A DNA stretch of 37,936 bases, taken from contig NW_019775655.1 in the NCBI RefSeq assembly GCF_001039355.2, forward strand, positions 23,535 through 61,470, given 5' to 3'. The notes below the pieces were generated by a model that was not told the origin of the DNA, made no database searches, and saw nothing but the letters and a program-made list of their open reading frames with translations. The position numbers and the translations under genes are program-made. Below, piece after piece: positions 12,501-20,601 of this stretch (the stretch's first letter is position 1; the number at the start of each line of letters is the position of its first letter). Source of the stretch: Lingula anatina (taxonomy: Eukaryota; Brachiopoda; Lingulata; Lingulida; Lingulidae).

Positions 12501-14383
12501 GTGAAATGGAAAGGTTCGTTAGTTCTCATTTTATATCATGTGTCTTTGTATACAATGTGACAGGGTGTGACAGTTGCCATTCTTGTCATCCATGCTGTGT
12601 GGTTCAAGCCTCCAAACATTAGAGAGTTAGCCCATTAATGACATCGTTTACACAAGAGTGTCACTTCAGACTGTTTTGAAAGTACCGTAAGTAACTAAAG
12701 AACTAGCCATTTACTTTTACTAAACAACTTAGGTTTACTATAGATCGAACTAGGTTACTAGTAATGATCTTAAAGTCTTCTACAGTAGTTGGCAAGATTA
12801 TAACTCTAACTAATTAAAGCTTCATGAAACTAGCTGCCATTTTACTTTGAGTTTACATATGAGTGTGCCATATATTGCACCAGTCTCATAATAACTTAAA
12901 AAGTAACACCAATCTGTTGCAATTAAAGATCACTTCATACATTATTTTTAAAGCATTTCTGTCAAGACCATATATTTTACTGAATAATTACTTTTATCTG
13001 CAATTTCGCAAAAATGATCCTTCTTAATTTTCATCATCAAAAGTTGTCTAGCTTCTGTGTGTTGCAAACTTTGTGTATAGTATCAAGCAGCTAGAAGGGG
13101 CTCAGTTGACACCTAAATCCCCAGAGAAAGGATACCATAAATTCTGTGTATAGTATCATACAGACAGCAGGGGCTCAGTTGACATCTAAATCCCCAGAGA
13201 AAGGACACCATAAACACTGTGTATAGTATCATACAGACAGCAGGGGCTCAGTTGACCACCTAAATCCCCAGAGAAAGGATACCATAAATTCTGTGTATAG
13301 TATGAAACACACAGTAGAGGCGCAGTTGACCACGCAAGGCCCGCGGGAGGGAAGACACCATATGTTTGGAGATTCAAATAGAATTACCAGGGCGTCTTAA
13401 TTCAATCATCACAGAGACTGTAATTGACTTGGCTATGTCAGCCCCCCACAGGGGCTGTCTGTATCGATTGTGAACTTAGAGGACTTACCACACTCCATTC
13501 TACCAGTCCAAGTGGAGCATTCAGACAAAATTCCTTTTGGACTGGAAAAAGAGGCCTAGTTGTTTTAATAGATGAACAAACCTTATAAAGCCTTATAAAA
13601 CCAAGCATGTATTTGAAATGGATATTCAGAAAACAAGCACCATAATATGTAAAGTTTCACCCAAAAAAAGCATTTTAAGTTCTACCTGTACTAGTTATTG
13701 GTTTAGTTTCTAGTCTGTACTTGGCCAGGTCTGAATGAACTAATGAGTTCTCCTATAGATGGCACTGTGTGTAAACGCCCCCAGGGTCTCATTAACCTCC
13801 TCCAGAGATCTCCGTCATTGATCATGGCGCCCCCTGGGAGGTATACAGAAACGCCGCGCCATCTGACCCTCTCTCGTGTGTGTATGGTTTGGTACCCGAG
13901 GCGTTAGTCTATAACAAGATGTCATTTAAAAACATTAATGTAATTAACTGAGTGGCCGTTACAAGAAAAGCAAGCTTACAGACTGTTGTACTCACTCCAC
14001 AATACATTTATCTGAATTATAACTGCAATCAATCAAACTTAGACTCAGCATGTCTTAGTTAATGGAATCTTATGGCTGAGGTCAAACTGATATGGATTAC
14101 CTAGCTTGTTTATTTGAAAAAAATCCATGAAATCTATCTGAAAGACTTAATCTCCTGATAAGTGTATTATGACATGGTAATTTCTTCATTTCCCTTTTAC
14201 TGATCTTTTCTTCAAAATGCTTTTTTCATTGCAATATAAAAATAAATATGTAAAATAAAAATATGAACACATGCAATTTACATTATGGGCTTAGTGTGAA
14301 GGAGGAGTCAATTATTATTATTATGTTTCAGGAAAGACCAGTACTACTACACAGAGAGAAGGTGGGAGGACTGGGTCTCAATG

Positions 14384-14478
<95 letters not shown>

Positions 14479-15374
14479 AGAGACCTGTACTACTACACAG
14501 AGAGAAGGTGGGAGGACTTGGTCTCAGTGTGAAAGGAGGAGTATATTATTATTATTATTATTATTATTATTATGTTTCAGGAAAGACCTGTACTCCTACA
14601 CAGAGAGAAGGTGGGAGGACTTGGTCTCAGTGTAAAAGGAGGTGCGGAGCACAACCTGCCCATACTGATATCAAGACTGTTCAAAAACCAAGCCGGTATG
14701 TTCAGTGGAAATAAAATAATTACATAGATATATTGATAAATAAATAGGTAAATGAATGCAAAAGTCTGGCACAAAGTATTAACTGACTGTATTAACTGAC
14801 TGAAAGTATTAATTAATTTCAAAGCAAAACAAAAAAGAAAGACCATTCAATTGCCTATTGTTTTTGTAATTTCAGCTGAGAGGACAGGGGAGCTGTTTGT
14901 AGGTGATGCCATCACTAAGGTAACCTGCACCATCACTATGGTAACATATTCCATCACTATGGTTACATATATCATTACTATGGTTACATATACCATCACT
15001 AAGGTAGCATAATATAACCAACGTGGTTGATCCTTTAAACCATCACTTAGGTGCATGTAACATAAGATAAGCCACAAGATGGAGTATTTATACCAGAAAA
15101 GATACAGAGGCAATAAGTATTTGCAAGTTAAAATGCTTATATTATCTAATGTAAGTTTGGCTTAAGATGATTTTTTTCCTTGCTCTACTTTTGCTCTCTA
15201 AAAATCAATAGTCTAAGTTAAATTACCAATTCCCCAGTAGAGGGTAAACTGTTGAATCCTCATGAGATATTATTCCCCCGTACTTACAGCTGGGCCTTCA
15301 AAACTTGCTATTTGAAAATGTGCAAATGTAACAGGTCTATTATTCCATAACATACTCTCTTCACAATACTCAGT

Positions 15375-15414
<40 letters not shown>

Positions 15415-17005
15415 AAAAAGAGTAGTATATAACTTTACCCTATATTTTTGATTTTTTTCTTTCAATGCAAATCTCTTTAATCTGTGTAAATACAAATTTT
15501 AAAACATGGTAAGTCTTTGAGATGTCACATAATTTTGTTTAGATATAAGCCAGCACAGTTATAAACATGTATTTTGATTTATTGTAAGAAAAGTAGATGT
15601 TAGAAGAATTCAATGTGTATAGAATTTTTGCCAGGTCAACAACATCAATATTGAGCACTTCAACCATGACGAGGCAGTGCTGGCGCTGAAGAATGCGGGA
15701 GATGAAGTGCTGCTGACTGTCCGCCATTTTCACCCTGCGTCTCCATTCCTGAACAAGAATGGAAACAATAGCAACCAGCAGGAAGAGGCAAGTCTCTCTC
15801 TCTTTCCCCCTCCCTCCTCTCTTTTTCTCTCACCCCCCCCCCTCCCCAACAAGAGGGACATTATATAAATGATTAATGTAAATTTCAAACATAATTGATA
15901 GTATTGCTTTCGTTTACAGATTACTTTGACAAGTCAGCAAATTATGTAATTATCTTTAAAGAAGTTAGACGCATCATACAGAGCAATAATAATGTTTTTC
16001 TTTATATCTGGTTGCAGTGGCCAACAGTTATCCAATGAAATGATTTGTATCATATTCTGTTATAGAAGCCTCACCACCATTGGTCCACAGTGGTTTCCAT
16101 ACCTCTACAATGGGCAGCTGTTATCCAATGAAATGATTTGTATCATATTCTATTATAGAAGCCTCACCATCATTGGTCCACAGTGGTNNNNNNNNNNNNN
16201 NNNNNNNNNNNNNNNNNNNNNNNNNNNNNNNNNNNNNNNNNNNNNNNNNNNNNNNNNNNNNNNNNNNNCTCTCCCCCCCCCCCCCCCCCAAACAAGAGGG
16301 ACATTATATAAATGATTTATGTAAATTTCAAACGTAATTGATAGGATTTCCTTCGTTTACAGATTACTTGTTTGACAAGTCTGCAAATTATGTACTTATC
16401 TTTACAAAAGTGAGACGCATCATGCAGAACAATGATAATGTAATTCTTTATAACTGGTTGCAGTGGCCAACAGTTATCCAATGAAATGATTTGTATCATA
16501 TTCTGTTATAGAAGCCTCACCACCATTGGTCTACAGTGGTGTCCATACCTCTACAATGGGCAGCTGTTATCCAATGAAATGATTTGCATTATATTCTGTT
16601 ATAGAAGCCTCACCACCATTGGTCTACAGTGGTGTCCATACCTCTACAATGGGCAGCTGTTATCCAATGAAATGATTTGTATTATATTCTGTTATAGAAG
16701 CCTCACCATCATTGGTCTACAGTGGTGTCCATACCTCTACTCTATGCATATGTCACTAAGTACATCACAGGAACAGATAAAATGAGGTGAATACCAGCTT
16801 TCTTTGTACCTTATCAGTGATGTAAATCTACATTATTTATTTCTACTGTAGCACATTAAAATACTAATCAGTTCAACAAAATGAACTTTTGTGCTATTAG
16901 GTAACTTTGTTTAAATATTGAGCTTATCAATTAATTGTTGTCTGTTTGTTTGCCCTTTTGTCTTCATTTCTCTCTGTACTTGTCTGTTTGTTTTTCCACA
17001 TTTTT

Positions 17006-17052
<47 letters not shown>

Positions 17053-17141
17053 TTCTGTCAGCTGTCTGTCTATCTTTACAAAAGAATACATTTATATATT
17101 TTAAGACCTAACTGCTATGAGGTGATTGCCATGGCTGTACA

Positions 17142-17174
<33 letters not shown>

Positions 17175-20100
17175 ATAGTTTTATACATTCCAATATTGCA
17201 GACCTAACTGTTACGAAGTCATCGCCATGGACGGCACCCTGTCAGGGACGCTGCAGTGCGAGGACGGGAAGAGTTTGGCGGAGTGGATAAGATGTATCAC
17301 CAACAATATTGCTGTTCTCAACAACCAGGCTGTGAGTTGACTCTTTACTCTGTGCACTAGATGAGATCAGTTAGACTTCAGTATAACAAACTGCTTTCCT
17401 CTGCGAAAATGTGTCTCATTTAACGTTAATATAACAGTCCTTCAGAATGTCCCAGAACAGAGAATGAGAACATTTTTCATTAAAAGAGAAAAGCATTATG
17501 TTCTAGGAAAGATTGAGAACTGTAAGTGAAGGTTAAATAAGACAAATTTTTACAGGGGTTGTAGTATTTACCTCTTGGTGATGAAATTTTACTTGAGCTA
17601 ATGATGATGATGATGATGATGATGATGATGTTGGCAAATCTGTAAATTAGCTTGAGCTAAAAGATGGCATATATACATGTAACTCTATATTTATACCTCT
17701 AACATCTACTTGGATTTTAAATGTTTCTTTGCAGGTGCTGGTGTCCAATAAGGTTCTTGTGCCAAATGAACATGTGAGTATGCCTGGCGTGGAGGTGCTG
17801 AATAGATAGCATAGAGTAAACAAGGAGCTGGTGGCTTATTACAGAAGGGAACTGACACACTAACACAGGAGATGATAGCAATTAATAGAAGCAGTTCAAT
17901 ATTCAGATCGGCAAATGCTGAATAATGTGTTCCTGACTATGAACTATGTTTTTTAAGGGCCATTCAGAGTTGCTGCTCAGATCATCTATTCTGAATGGCC
18001 CTTTAGAGGTCCATGCTATGTTTTTCTGACTGCAAACTCTATATTTAGATTCACACCATGTGTTGGAGCTATGACTGTAAACTCTATATTTCAGATTCAC
18101 ACCATGTGTTGGAGCTATGACTGTAAACTCTATATTTCAGATTCACACCATGTGTTGGAGCTATGACTGTAAACTCTATATTTCAGATTCACACCATGTG
18201 TTGGAGCTGTGAGCACCTGCAGTCCACGCGGCAGTGGCAGCACTGGCGACCCAAGTTTGTGGCACTGAAAGGACAGGAATTCTATGTGTTTGATGCTCCC
18301 CCAGTAAGTCTACTACATTTATGTGTGACAGGAGTTTTATGTGTTTGAAGTCACCCAGTCTGTCTCCAAGCACCGCATTCATTTTCATATGCTCCTTTTT
18401 GGCATGTTAGTAGAAATGTACCATCAACTATTACTTGTGATATCTAAAGGTATTGCATGTGGTTGAAATGTTTTGTAGAGAATGCAAGAGTCATTCTCTC
18501 CATTTATTTCCATCTTTTTATAAGTAAATTTCCATTTTTTTCCCACCTGCACAAATGAAAATAAGCATTGCTCACAATTATCTCAACTGTACATGTATAC
18601 GATCTTTTTTCCTTTATATCAGTTTGATGAACTTATTACAAAAGGGAAGATATACCACATGTGTTGATAGTAAGAGTATAAAGTACCCGCCCTCAGGTTG
18701 ATAAAGCACTCTGATGGTCATTGTTTCAGGTTCAAACAAGAGACTGGGTAAGATGTGAGAGGATTTACAAGATTTATGAAACTATGTTCAGAATATTAAA
18801 AGTAAGTCACTTAAAAACACTTTCTTTCAACATGTACATGTTGTACTACATGTAAAACATATTGTTGTCATAAAAATATCTCAACTAATCTTATATTATA
18901 ATATGATTCTATATGTATTTATGTTTTTACATCTTTTATCCCTTTTATAAAATAAAAAGATAACAACATTCCCAGCCAATCAGACACCTTGTCACATTGT
19001 CAGCTTCCACATTGTCATCATTGCTGTGATTGGTCATTCCAGCACAAAGAACTGATAGATGACCGTCAGTACTGTTTTGTGGTGCAGACGGCGCAGCATG
19101 GCGGACTGTACATGAGCATGGAGACGCGAGAACAGCTGCTGCATCTGGAGAAAGCTTGGCACAGAGCCAACTATCTGGCTGTCAGACATGTTGGGGTAAA
19201 CTAGACTCAGAGAGTCAGACGTTAATTTTAATTCTAGAACTCAGAGACAAATAACTAATTTAAACTTAACCATTTATTAATTAATGAACCAAAATCTAAT
19301 TACTTTTTACTTGGTCCATTTCTGACCTAAAATTTCATCATAATCCAGCCATAACTTTGTGCATAGTGTTGCCCAAAGACATGAAAATTAGCATCGTAAC
19401 AAAAACAAAAAATATAACCTCCTTAGCTTCAAACCTTTGTTTTTGATATGTAAATCTTCAACTTTATTCCCAGGCAACAAATGAGGCTAAACATTAACAT
19501 AATAATATTTAAGTACTATTAGACCTGGAGCCAGTGCAGGTTCAGGGGTTTTGAAAGACACCCCCCCCCCCCTTTTTATATCAGGAAAAGGTCCATGCTA
19601 GGTAAAAATTTTTTTCAGTACTCAAAGGTTTCATGGTAAAAGGTCCACTTTTTCAGAAAAAGAATCCCCCTTTTGAAATTACAGGCTACAGGCCTGTAAT
19701 AATAACTTTACCTGTACATGGATATGTGTATTTGTTCTTTTCAGAGTAAAACATTTGGTTGTTCTTGGAGAGACAGAATCTGTGGACTGACTCTGGACCT
19801 TCAGGCTGGCTTCTCACTCTATGACAGTGAAACTAAGGTAAGGAGGGGGATATGATTAAGGACTGGGGGAAGGGAGTTACTCTGCTGAACAAGATTTGTG
19901 ACCAAAGTTTTGATCACCCGCTGTTAACATTCTTTAACAAAAACCTGAAGCCCTCTCTACGAATTGTAGTCCCTGCTTCCTGCTTCTTCCTGACCCATAC
20001 CAGCCCACTGCTAAACTACATCTATGAGTATGTTAAATGAAAAATAGTGTTATAAATTGCATATAAAATTAAGTATGTCTAGCACATCTTTATAGATATA

Positions 20101-20601
20101 TTAACTCCTTTTATCTTTTGCCTGTTCAGTAAATACAAATTCTCTCAACTCAAGGGGTGGTATAATCACATTGCAGTTATCTACTCTTTCAGATTTTCAT
20201 GTGGAATTACAAATTCTCCCAACTGAAGGGATCGTCTGATGATGGGAAGACAAAACTTCGACTGAACTTCTTTGCAGAAGACAAACAGAATATTGAAACA
20301 AGGGTATGTGGTAAACACTCTTGTTATTTACTTTGGCCCTTTTCTCAGCATGCCGTATACACTTGGAATTTTCTGTATCACATTATTTTCTGTATCACCT
20401 TGTTTTAACCTGGCTATTACATGCAGGAGTCATCTCATAGAGCCCCATGCTATAACATTTTATTAATACACTCTCACAATTTTCAATTTTCTTCTCCAGG
20501 AATTGGAGTGTACGGCACTGCAGACACTGTTGTTGTCAATCCACGCCTTCCTGTCAGCCAAGTTGGCGTCTGTGGACCCCCAGTTTCTGAAAAATTTCTG
20601 A
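9133..20601 (+). CDS. SNTG: gamma-syntrophin, 14 exons (gene span)
   Basis: Scaffold protein of the dystrophin/dystroglycan complex that docks signalling proteins and channels through its PDZ domain at the membrane. Exons read with matching phases: 9133-9441, 11453-11596, 14581-14695, 14876-14919, 15635-15787, 16698-16786, 17202-17331, 17735-17773, 18187-18303, 18730-18801, 19043-19195, 19745-19837, 20193-20303, 20500-20601, giving about 556 residues; human gamma-syntrophins are 517-539. Order seen: N-terminal extension (1-103), first half of PH1 (104-151), PDZ (about 152-240), second half of PH1 (256-328), PH2 (about 342-500), syntrophin-unique tail (to 556). Diagnostic stretches are VGGLGLSVKGGAEHN in the PDZ and YKFSQLKGSSDDGK near the C terminus, both nearly identical in vertebrate gamma-syntrophins as known from the family. 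The inserted PDZ inside PH1 and the short N terminus before PH1 identify the family; resemblance is slightly closer to SNTG2 than SNTG1, but an invertebrate gene may precede that split. The linker after the PDZ is short, so a small exon could be missing near the gap at 16188-16268. Confidence 0.93.
9475..9533. repeat. (TG)n microsatellite
   Basis: Long dinucleotide array just inside syntrophin intron 1. Confidence 0.98.
10323..10725 (+). mobile_element. family B element, interrupted
   Basis: Terminal inverted repeats CTGGGGTAGCACTA and TAGTGCTACCCCAG; body from 10564 with CCAATTTAGCCAAATGCTAA. Split by the family A insertion. Confidence 0.8.
10338..10563 (+). mobile_element. family A element inserted in a family B element
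   Basis: 226 bp flanked by TAA on both sides (335-337 and 564-566 of the 10 kb line). Removing it with one TAA restores a normal family B left end. Confidence 0.8.
11179..11341 (+). mobile_element. family B element
   Basis: Same body (CCAATTTAGCCAAATGCTAA, TCAAATTTAAACCATTT) with decayed ends; 163 bp. Confidence 0.78.
11453..11596 (+). CDS. SNTG: gamma-syntrophin exon 2 (first half of PH1)
   Basis: Forty-eight codons, phase 0 at both ends, acceptor TTGTTCAG and donor GTAAGT. It begins VKQGMVLVSNG and includes LLLSHDTLQIQKEEI, the start of the split PH1 domain in gamma-syntrophins. Confidence 0.88.
13072..13372. repeat. 73-bp tandem repeat, about four copies
   Basis: TGTGTATAGTAT recurs at 13072, 13145, 13218 and 13292, each followed by CAGTTGAC and CCCCAGAGAAAGGA; the last copy is degraded. 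Confidence 0.93.
14287..14540 (+). repeat. partial copies of syntrophin exon 3
   Basis: Copy tail at 14287-14306, copies at 14332-14385 and 14478-14540, then the true exon at 14581. The second and third keep a TTCAG acceptor. Arrays of ATT separate them. Confidence 0.9.
14386..14474. repeat. (ATT)n microsatellite
   Basis: About 29 repeats between partial copies of exon 3; a shorter array of the same motif lies at 14543-14573. Confidence 0.97.
14581..14695 (+). CDS. SNTG: gamma-syntrophin exon 3 (PDZ start)
   Basis: Acceptor TATGTTTCAG, donor GTATG, ends in phase 1. It encodes the PDZ carboxylate-binding loop as GLGL inside VGGLGLSVKGG. Three partial copies of this exon lie just upstream, separated by (ATT)n arrays; only this one continues through AEHNLPILISRLFKNQA to a usable donor. 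Confidence 0.93.
14876..14919 (+). CDS. SNTG: gamma-syntrophin exon 4 (PDZ, GELFVGDAI strand)
   Basis: Forty-four bases completing the phase-1 codon of exon 3 and ending in phase 0 at AAG|GTAACC. It encodes ERTGELFVGDAITK, the typical GDxI strand of PDZ domains. The exon end plus donor is the first unit of a 21-bp tandem array that continues into the intron. Confidence 0.92.
14909..15013 (+). repeat. 21-bp minisatellite containing exon 4 donor
   Basis: Five units starting at 14909, 14930, 14951, 14972 and 14993, each CCATCACTAAGGTAAC-like. Unit 1 is the coding exon end and donor; unit 5 again reads AAG|GTAGCA. Confidence 0.92.
14920..15634 (+). other. syntrophin intron 4
   Basis: Opens with a 21-bp minisatellite derived from the exon 4 end and donor; also holds a 33-base T run (15380-15412). 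No other feature. Confidence 0.7.
15380..15412. repeat. T33 homopolymer
   Basis: Uninterrupted T run in intron 4. Confidence 0.98.
15635..15787 (+). CDS. SNTG: gamma-syntrophin exon 5 (PDZ end and linker)
   Basis: Fifty-one codons, acceptor TTTTGCCAG. It encodes VNNINIEHFNHDEAVLALK, with the His of helix B that marks class I PDZ ligand binding, then the last strand and an Asn/Gln/Glu-rich linker. The frame closes only with a GC donor (GAG|GCAAGT at 15788); no GT donor lies close by in the pyrimidine-rich intron start except a weak one 4 bases downstream that breaks the frame. Confidence 0.88.
16066..16697 (+). repeat. 93-bp array of partial exon 6 copies
   Basis: Copies of the TATAG acceptor and first ~45 bases of exon 6 start at 16066, 16159, 16512 and 16605, before the true exon at 16698; spacing is exactly 93. 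The gap interrupts the array. Confidence 0.92.
16188..16268. other. assembly gap (81 N)
   Basis: Run of N inside syntrophin intron 5. The sequence that starts after it repeats, with about 10% divergence, the sequence from about 15826 up to its left edge. Confidence 0.99.
16698..16786 (+). CDS. SNTG: gamma-syntrophin exon 6 (PH1 second half, first part)
   Basis: Starts in phase 0 after TCTGTTATAG and ends in phase 2 before GTGAAT. It encodes HHWSTVVSIPLLYAYVT and KYITGTDKMR, matching the start of the second half of PH1. It is the last and only complete unit of a 93-bp array; the upstream copies run into a stop (TGA) after the shared 5' part. Confidence 0.85.
17008..17175. repeat. (CTGT)n microsatellites
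   Basis: Two arrays flanking the exon 7 partial copy. Confidence 0.95.
17106..17137 (+). repeat. partial copy of exon 7 start
   Basis: Begins after an AG, as the exon does, and matches the first ten codons of exon 7 with third-position differences, then runs into (CTGT)n. Confidence 0.88.
17202..17331 (+). CDS. SNTG: gamma-syntrophin exon 7 (PH1 C-terminal part)
   Basis: Acceptor ATATTGCAG completes the AG-A arginine codon from exon 6; donor GTGAGT, phase 0. It encodes PNCYEVIAMDGTLSGTLQ and the PH C-terminal helix SLAEWIRCITNNIAVL with its invariant Trp. A partial upstream copy of the exon start is at 17106-17137. Confidence 0.92.
17332..17734 (+). other. syntrophin intron 7
   Basis: GTGAGT to TTTGCAG. 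A (GAT)n run lies at about 17602-17629. Nothing else seen. Confidence 0.7.
17735..17773 (+). CDS. SNTG: gamma-syntrophin exon 8 (13-codon exon)
   Basis: A very short phase-0 exon (VLVSNKVLVPNEH) between TTCTTTGCAG and GTGAGT, linking PH1 to PH2. Its identity rests on phase and splice sites; skipping it would keep the frame. Confidence 0.75.
17955..18003. other. 14-bp-arm hairpin in syntrophin intron 8
   Basis: AAGGGCCATTCAGA and its perfect inverse TCTGAATGGCCCTT, 21-base loop, about 185 bp before exon 9. Confidence 0.85.
18040..18186 (+). repeat. 46-bp array of exon 9 acceptor copies
   Basis: ATTCACACCATGTGTTGGAG preceded by an AG occurs at 18049, 18095 and 18141 before the true exon at 18187. 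Confidence 0.95.
18187..18303 (+). CDS. SNTG: gamma-syntrophin exon 9 (PH2 start)
   Basis: Thirty-nine codons, phase 0 both ends, donor CCA|GTAAGT. It encodes HWRPKFVALKGQEFYVFDAPP, here broken up as HWRPKFVALKG followed by EFYVFDAPP, the PH2 start. Three 46-bp copies of its acceptor and first 24 bases precede it, and its 3' end is re-copied just downstream. Confidence 0.94.
18304..18729 (+). other. syntrophin intron 9
   Basis: Begins with a re-copied exon 9 end (18327-18364); the rest is AT-rich with no feature seen. Confidence 0.7.
18327..18364 (+). repeat. partial copy of exon 9 end
   Basis: ACAGGAGTTTTATGTGTTTG and following bases mirror the exon 9 end at 18272-18309 with small changes; the donor is lost. 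Confidence 0.8.
18730..18801 (+). CDS. SNTG: gamma-syntrophin exon 10 (PH2)
   Basis: Twenty-four codons, phase 0, acceptor TTGTTTCAG, donor A|GTAAGT. VQTRDWVRCERIYKIYETMF matches the W-RAE-x-YxxxE motif after the PH2 start in gamma-syntrophins. Confidence 0.92.
19043..19195 (+). CDS. SNTG: gamma-syntrophin exon 11 (PH2 core)
   Basis: Fifty-one codons between TCATTCCAG and GTAAAC, phase 0. It encodes LIDDRQYCFVVQT and the helix EQLLHLEKAWHRANYLAV with the PH domain Trp. Confidence 0.93.
19196..19744 (+). other. syntrophin intron 11
   Basis: AT-rich; a C run at 19561-19573 sits in a dispersed-looking repeat (about 19530-19700) whose ends I cannot define. Confidence 0.55.
19745..19837 (+). CDS. 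SNTG: gamma-syntrophin exon 12
   Basis: Thirty-one codons, phase 0, acceptor TTCTTTTCAG, donor AAG|GTAAGG. It encodes SKTFGCSWRDRICGLTLD and AGFSLYDSETK, matching the segment before the syntrophin-unique tail. Confidence 0.92.
19838..20192 (+). other. syntrophin intron 12
   Basis: Donor GTAAGG. Contains the partial exon 13 copy at 20134-20161. No other feature. Confidence 0.65.
20131..20161 (+). repeat. partial copy of exon 13
   Basis: A TTCAG followed by codons for KYKFSQLKG, matching the exon 13 core with synonymous differences. Confidence 0.85.
20193..20303 (+). CDS. SNTG: gamma-syntrophin exon 13 (YKFSQLKGSSDDGK)
   Basis: Thirty-seven codons, phase 0, acceptor CTCTTTCAG, donor AGG|GTATGT. 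It holds the most conserved block of the family (W-x-YKFSQLKGSSDDGK). A 30-bp partial copy with its own CAG lies at 20134-20161. Confidence 0.95.
20500..20601 (+). CDS. SNTG: gamma-syntrophin exon 14, terminal (stop TGA)
   Basis: Thirty-three codons and TGA. ELECTALQTLLLSIHAF and AKLASVDPQFL match the C terminus of gamma-syntrophins, but the protein ends about 15-20 residues earlier than human ones. The last 60 bases, stop included, are repeated twice more downstream. Confidence 0.93.
   Translation, partial: ELECTALQTLLLSIHAFLSAKLASVDPQFLKNF

Larger units (their letters stand above)
11597..14580 (+). other. syntrophin intron 2
   Basis: GTAAGT to TTTCAG. Contains a 73-bp tandem repeat (13072-13372), a locally GC-rich stretch with CpGs (13757-13910), and the partial copies of exon 3 with (ATT)n arrays. 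Otherwise AT-rich unique sequence. Confidence 0.7.
15788..16697 (+). other. syntrophin intron 5, with gap
   Basis: GC-AG intron with a CT/C-rich start, an N gap, diverged copies of the same sequence on both sides of the gap, and the 93-bp array of partial exon 6 copies. Any small linker exon missing from the model would be here. Confidence 0.65.
16787..17201 (+). other. syntrophin intron 6
   Basis: Contains two (CTGT)n arrays (17008-17052 and 17142-17175) flanking a partial copy of the exon 7 start (17106-17137). Confidence 0.7.
17774..18186 (+). other. syntrophin intron 8
   Basis: Contains a 14-bp-arm hairpin (17955-18003) and the 46-bp array of exon 9 acceptor copies (18040-18186). Confidence 0.7.

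Noticed and set aside
13072-13372. CRISPR-like spaced repeats
   Set aside because: Contiguous 73-bp tandem repeat without unique spacers, in an animal intron.
14478-14540. Second functional exon 3
   Set aside because: It lacks the rest of the exon and a good donor (only a weak GTATAT); listed as a partial copy.
14263-14635. Open frames of poly-Leu or poly-Tyr
   Set aside because: Translations of (ATT)n arrays; only the exon 3 part is real coding sequence.
16012-16065. Extra exon beginning TGGCCAACAG after TTGCAG
   Set aside because: No match to syntrophin linker and it hits a stop quickly; the same sequence recurs inside the 93-bp unit.
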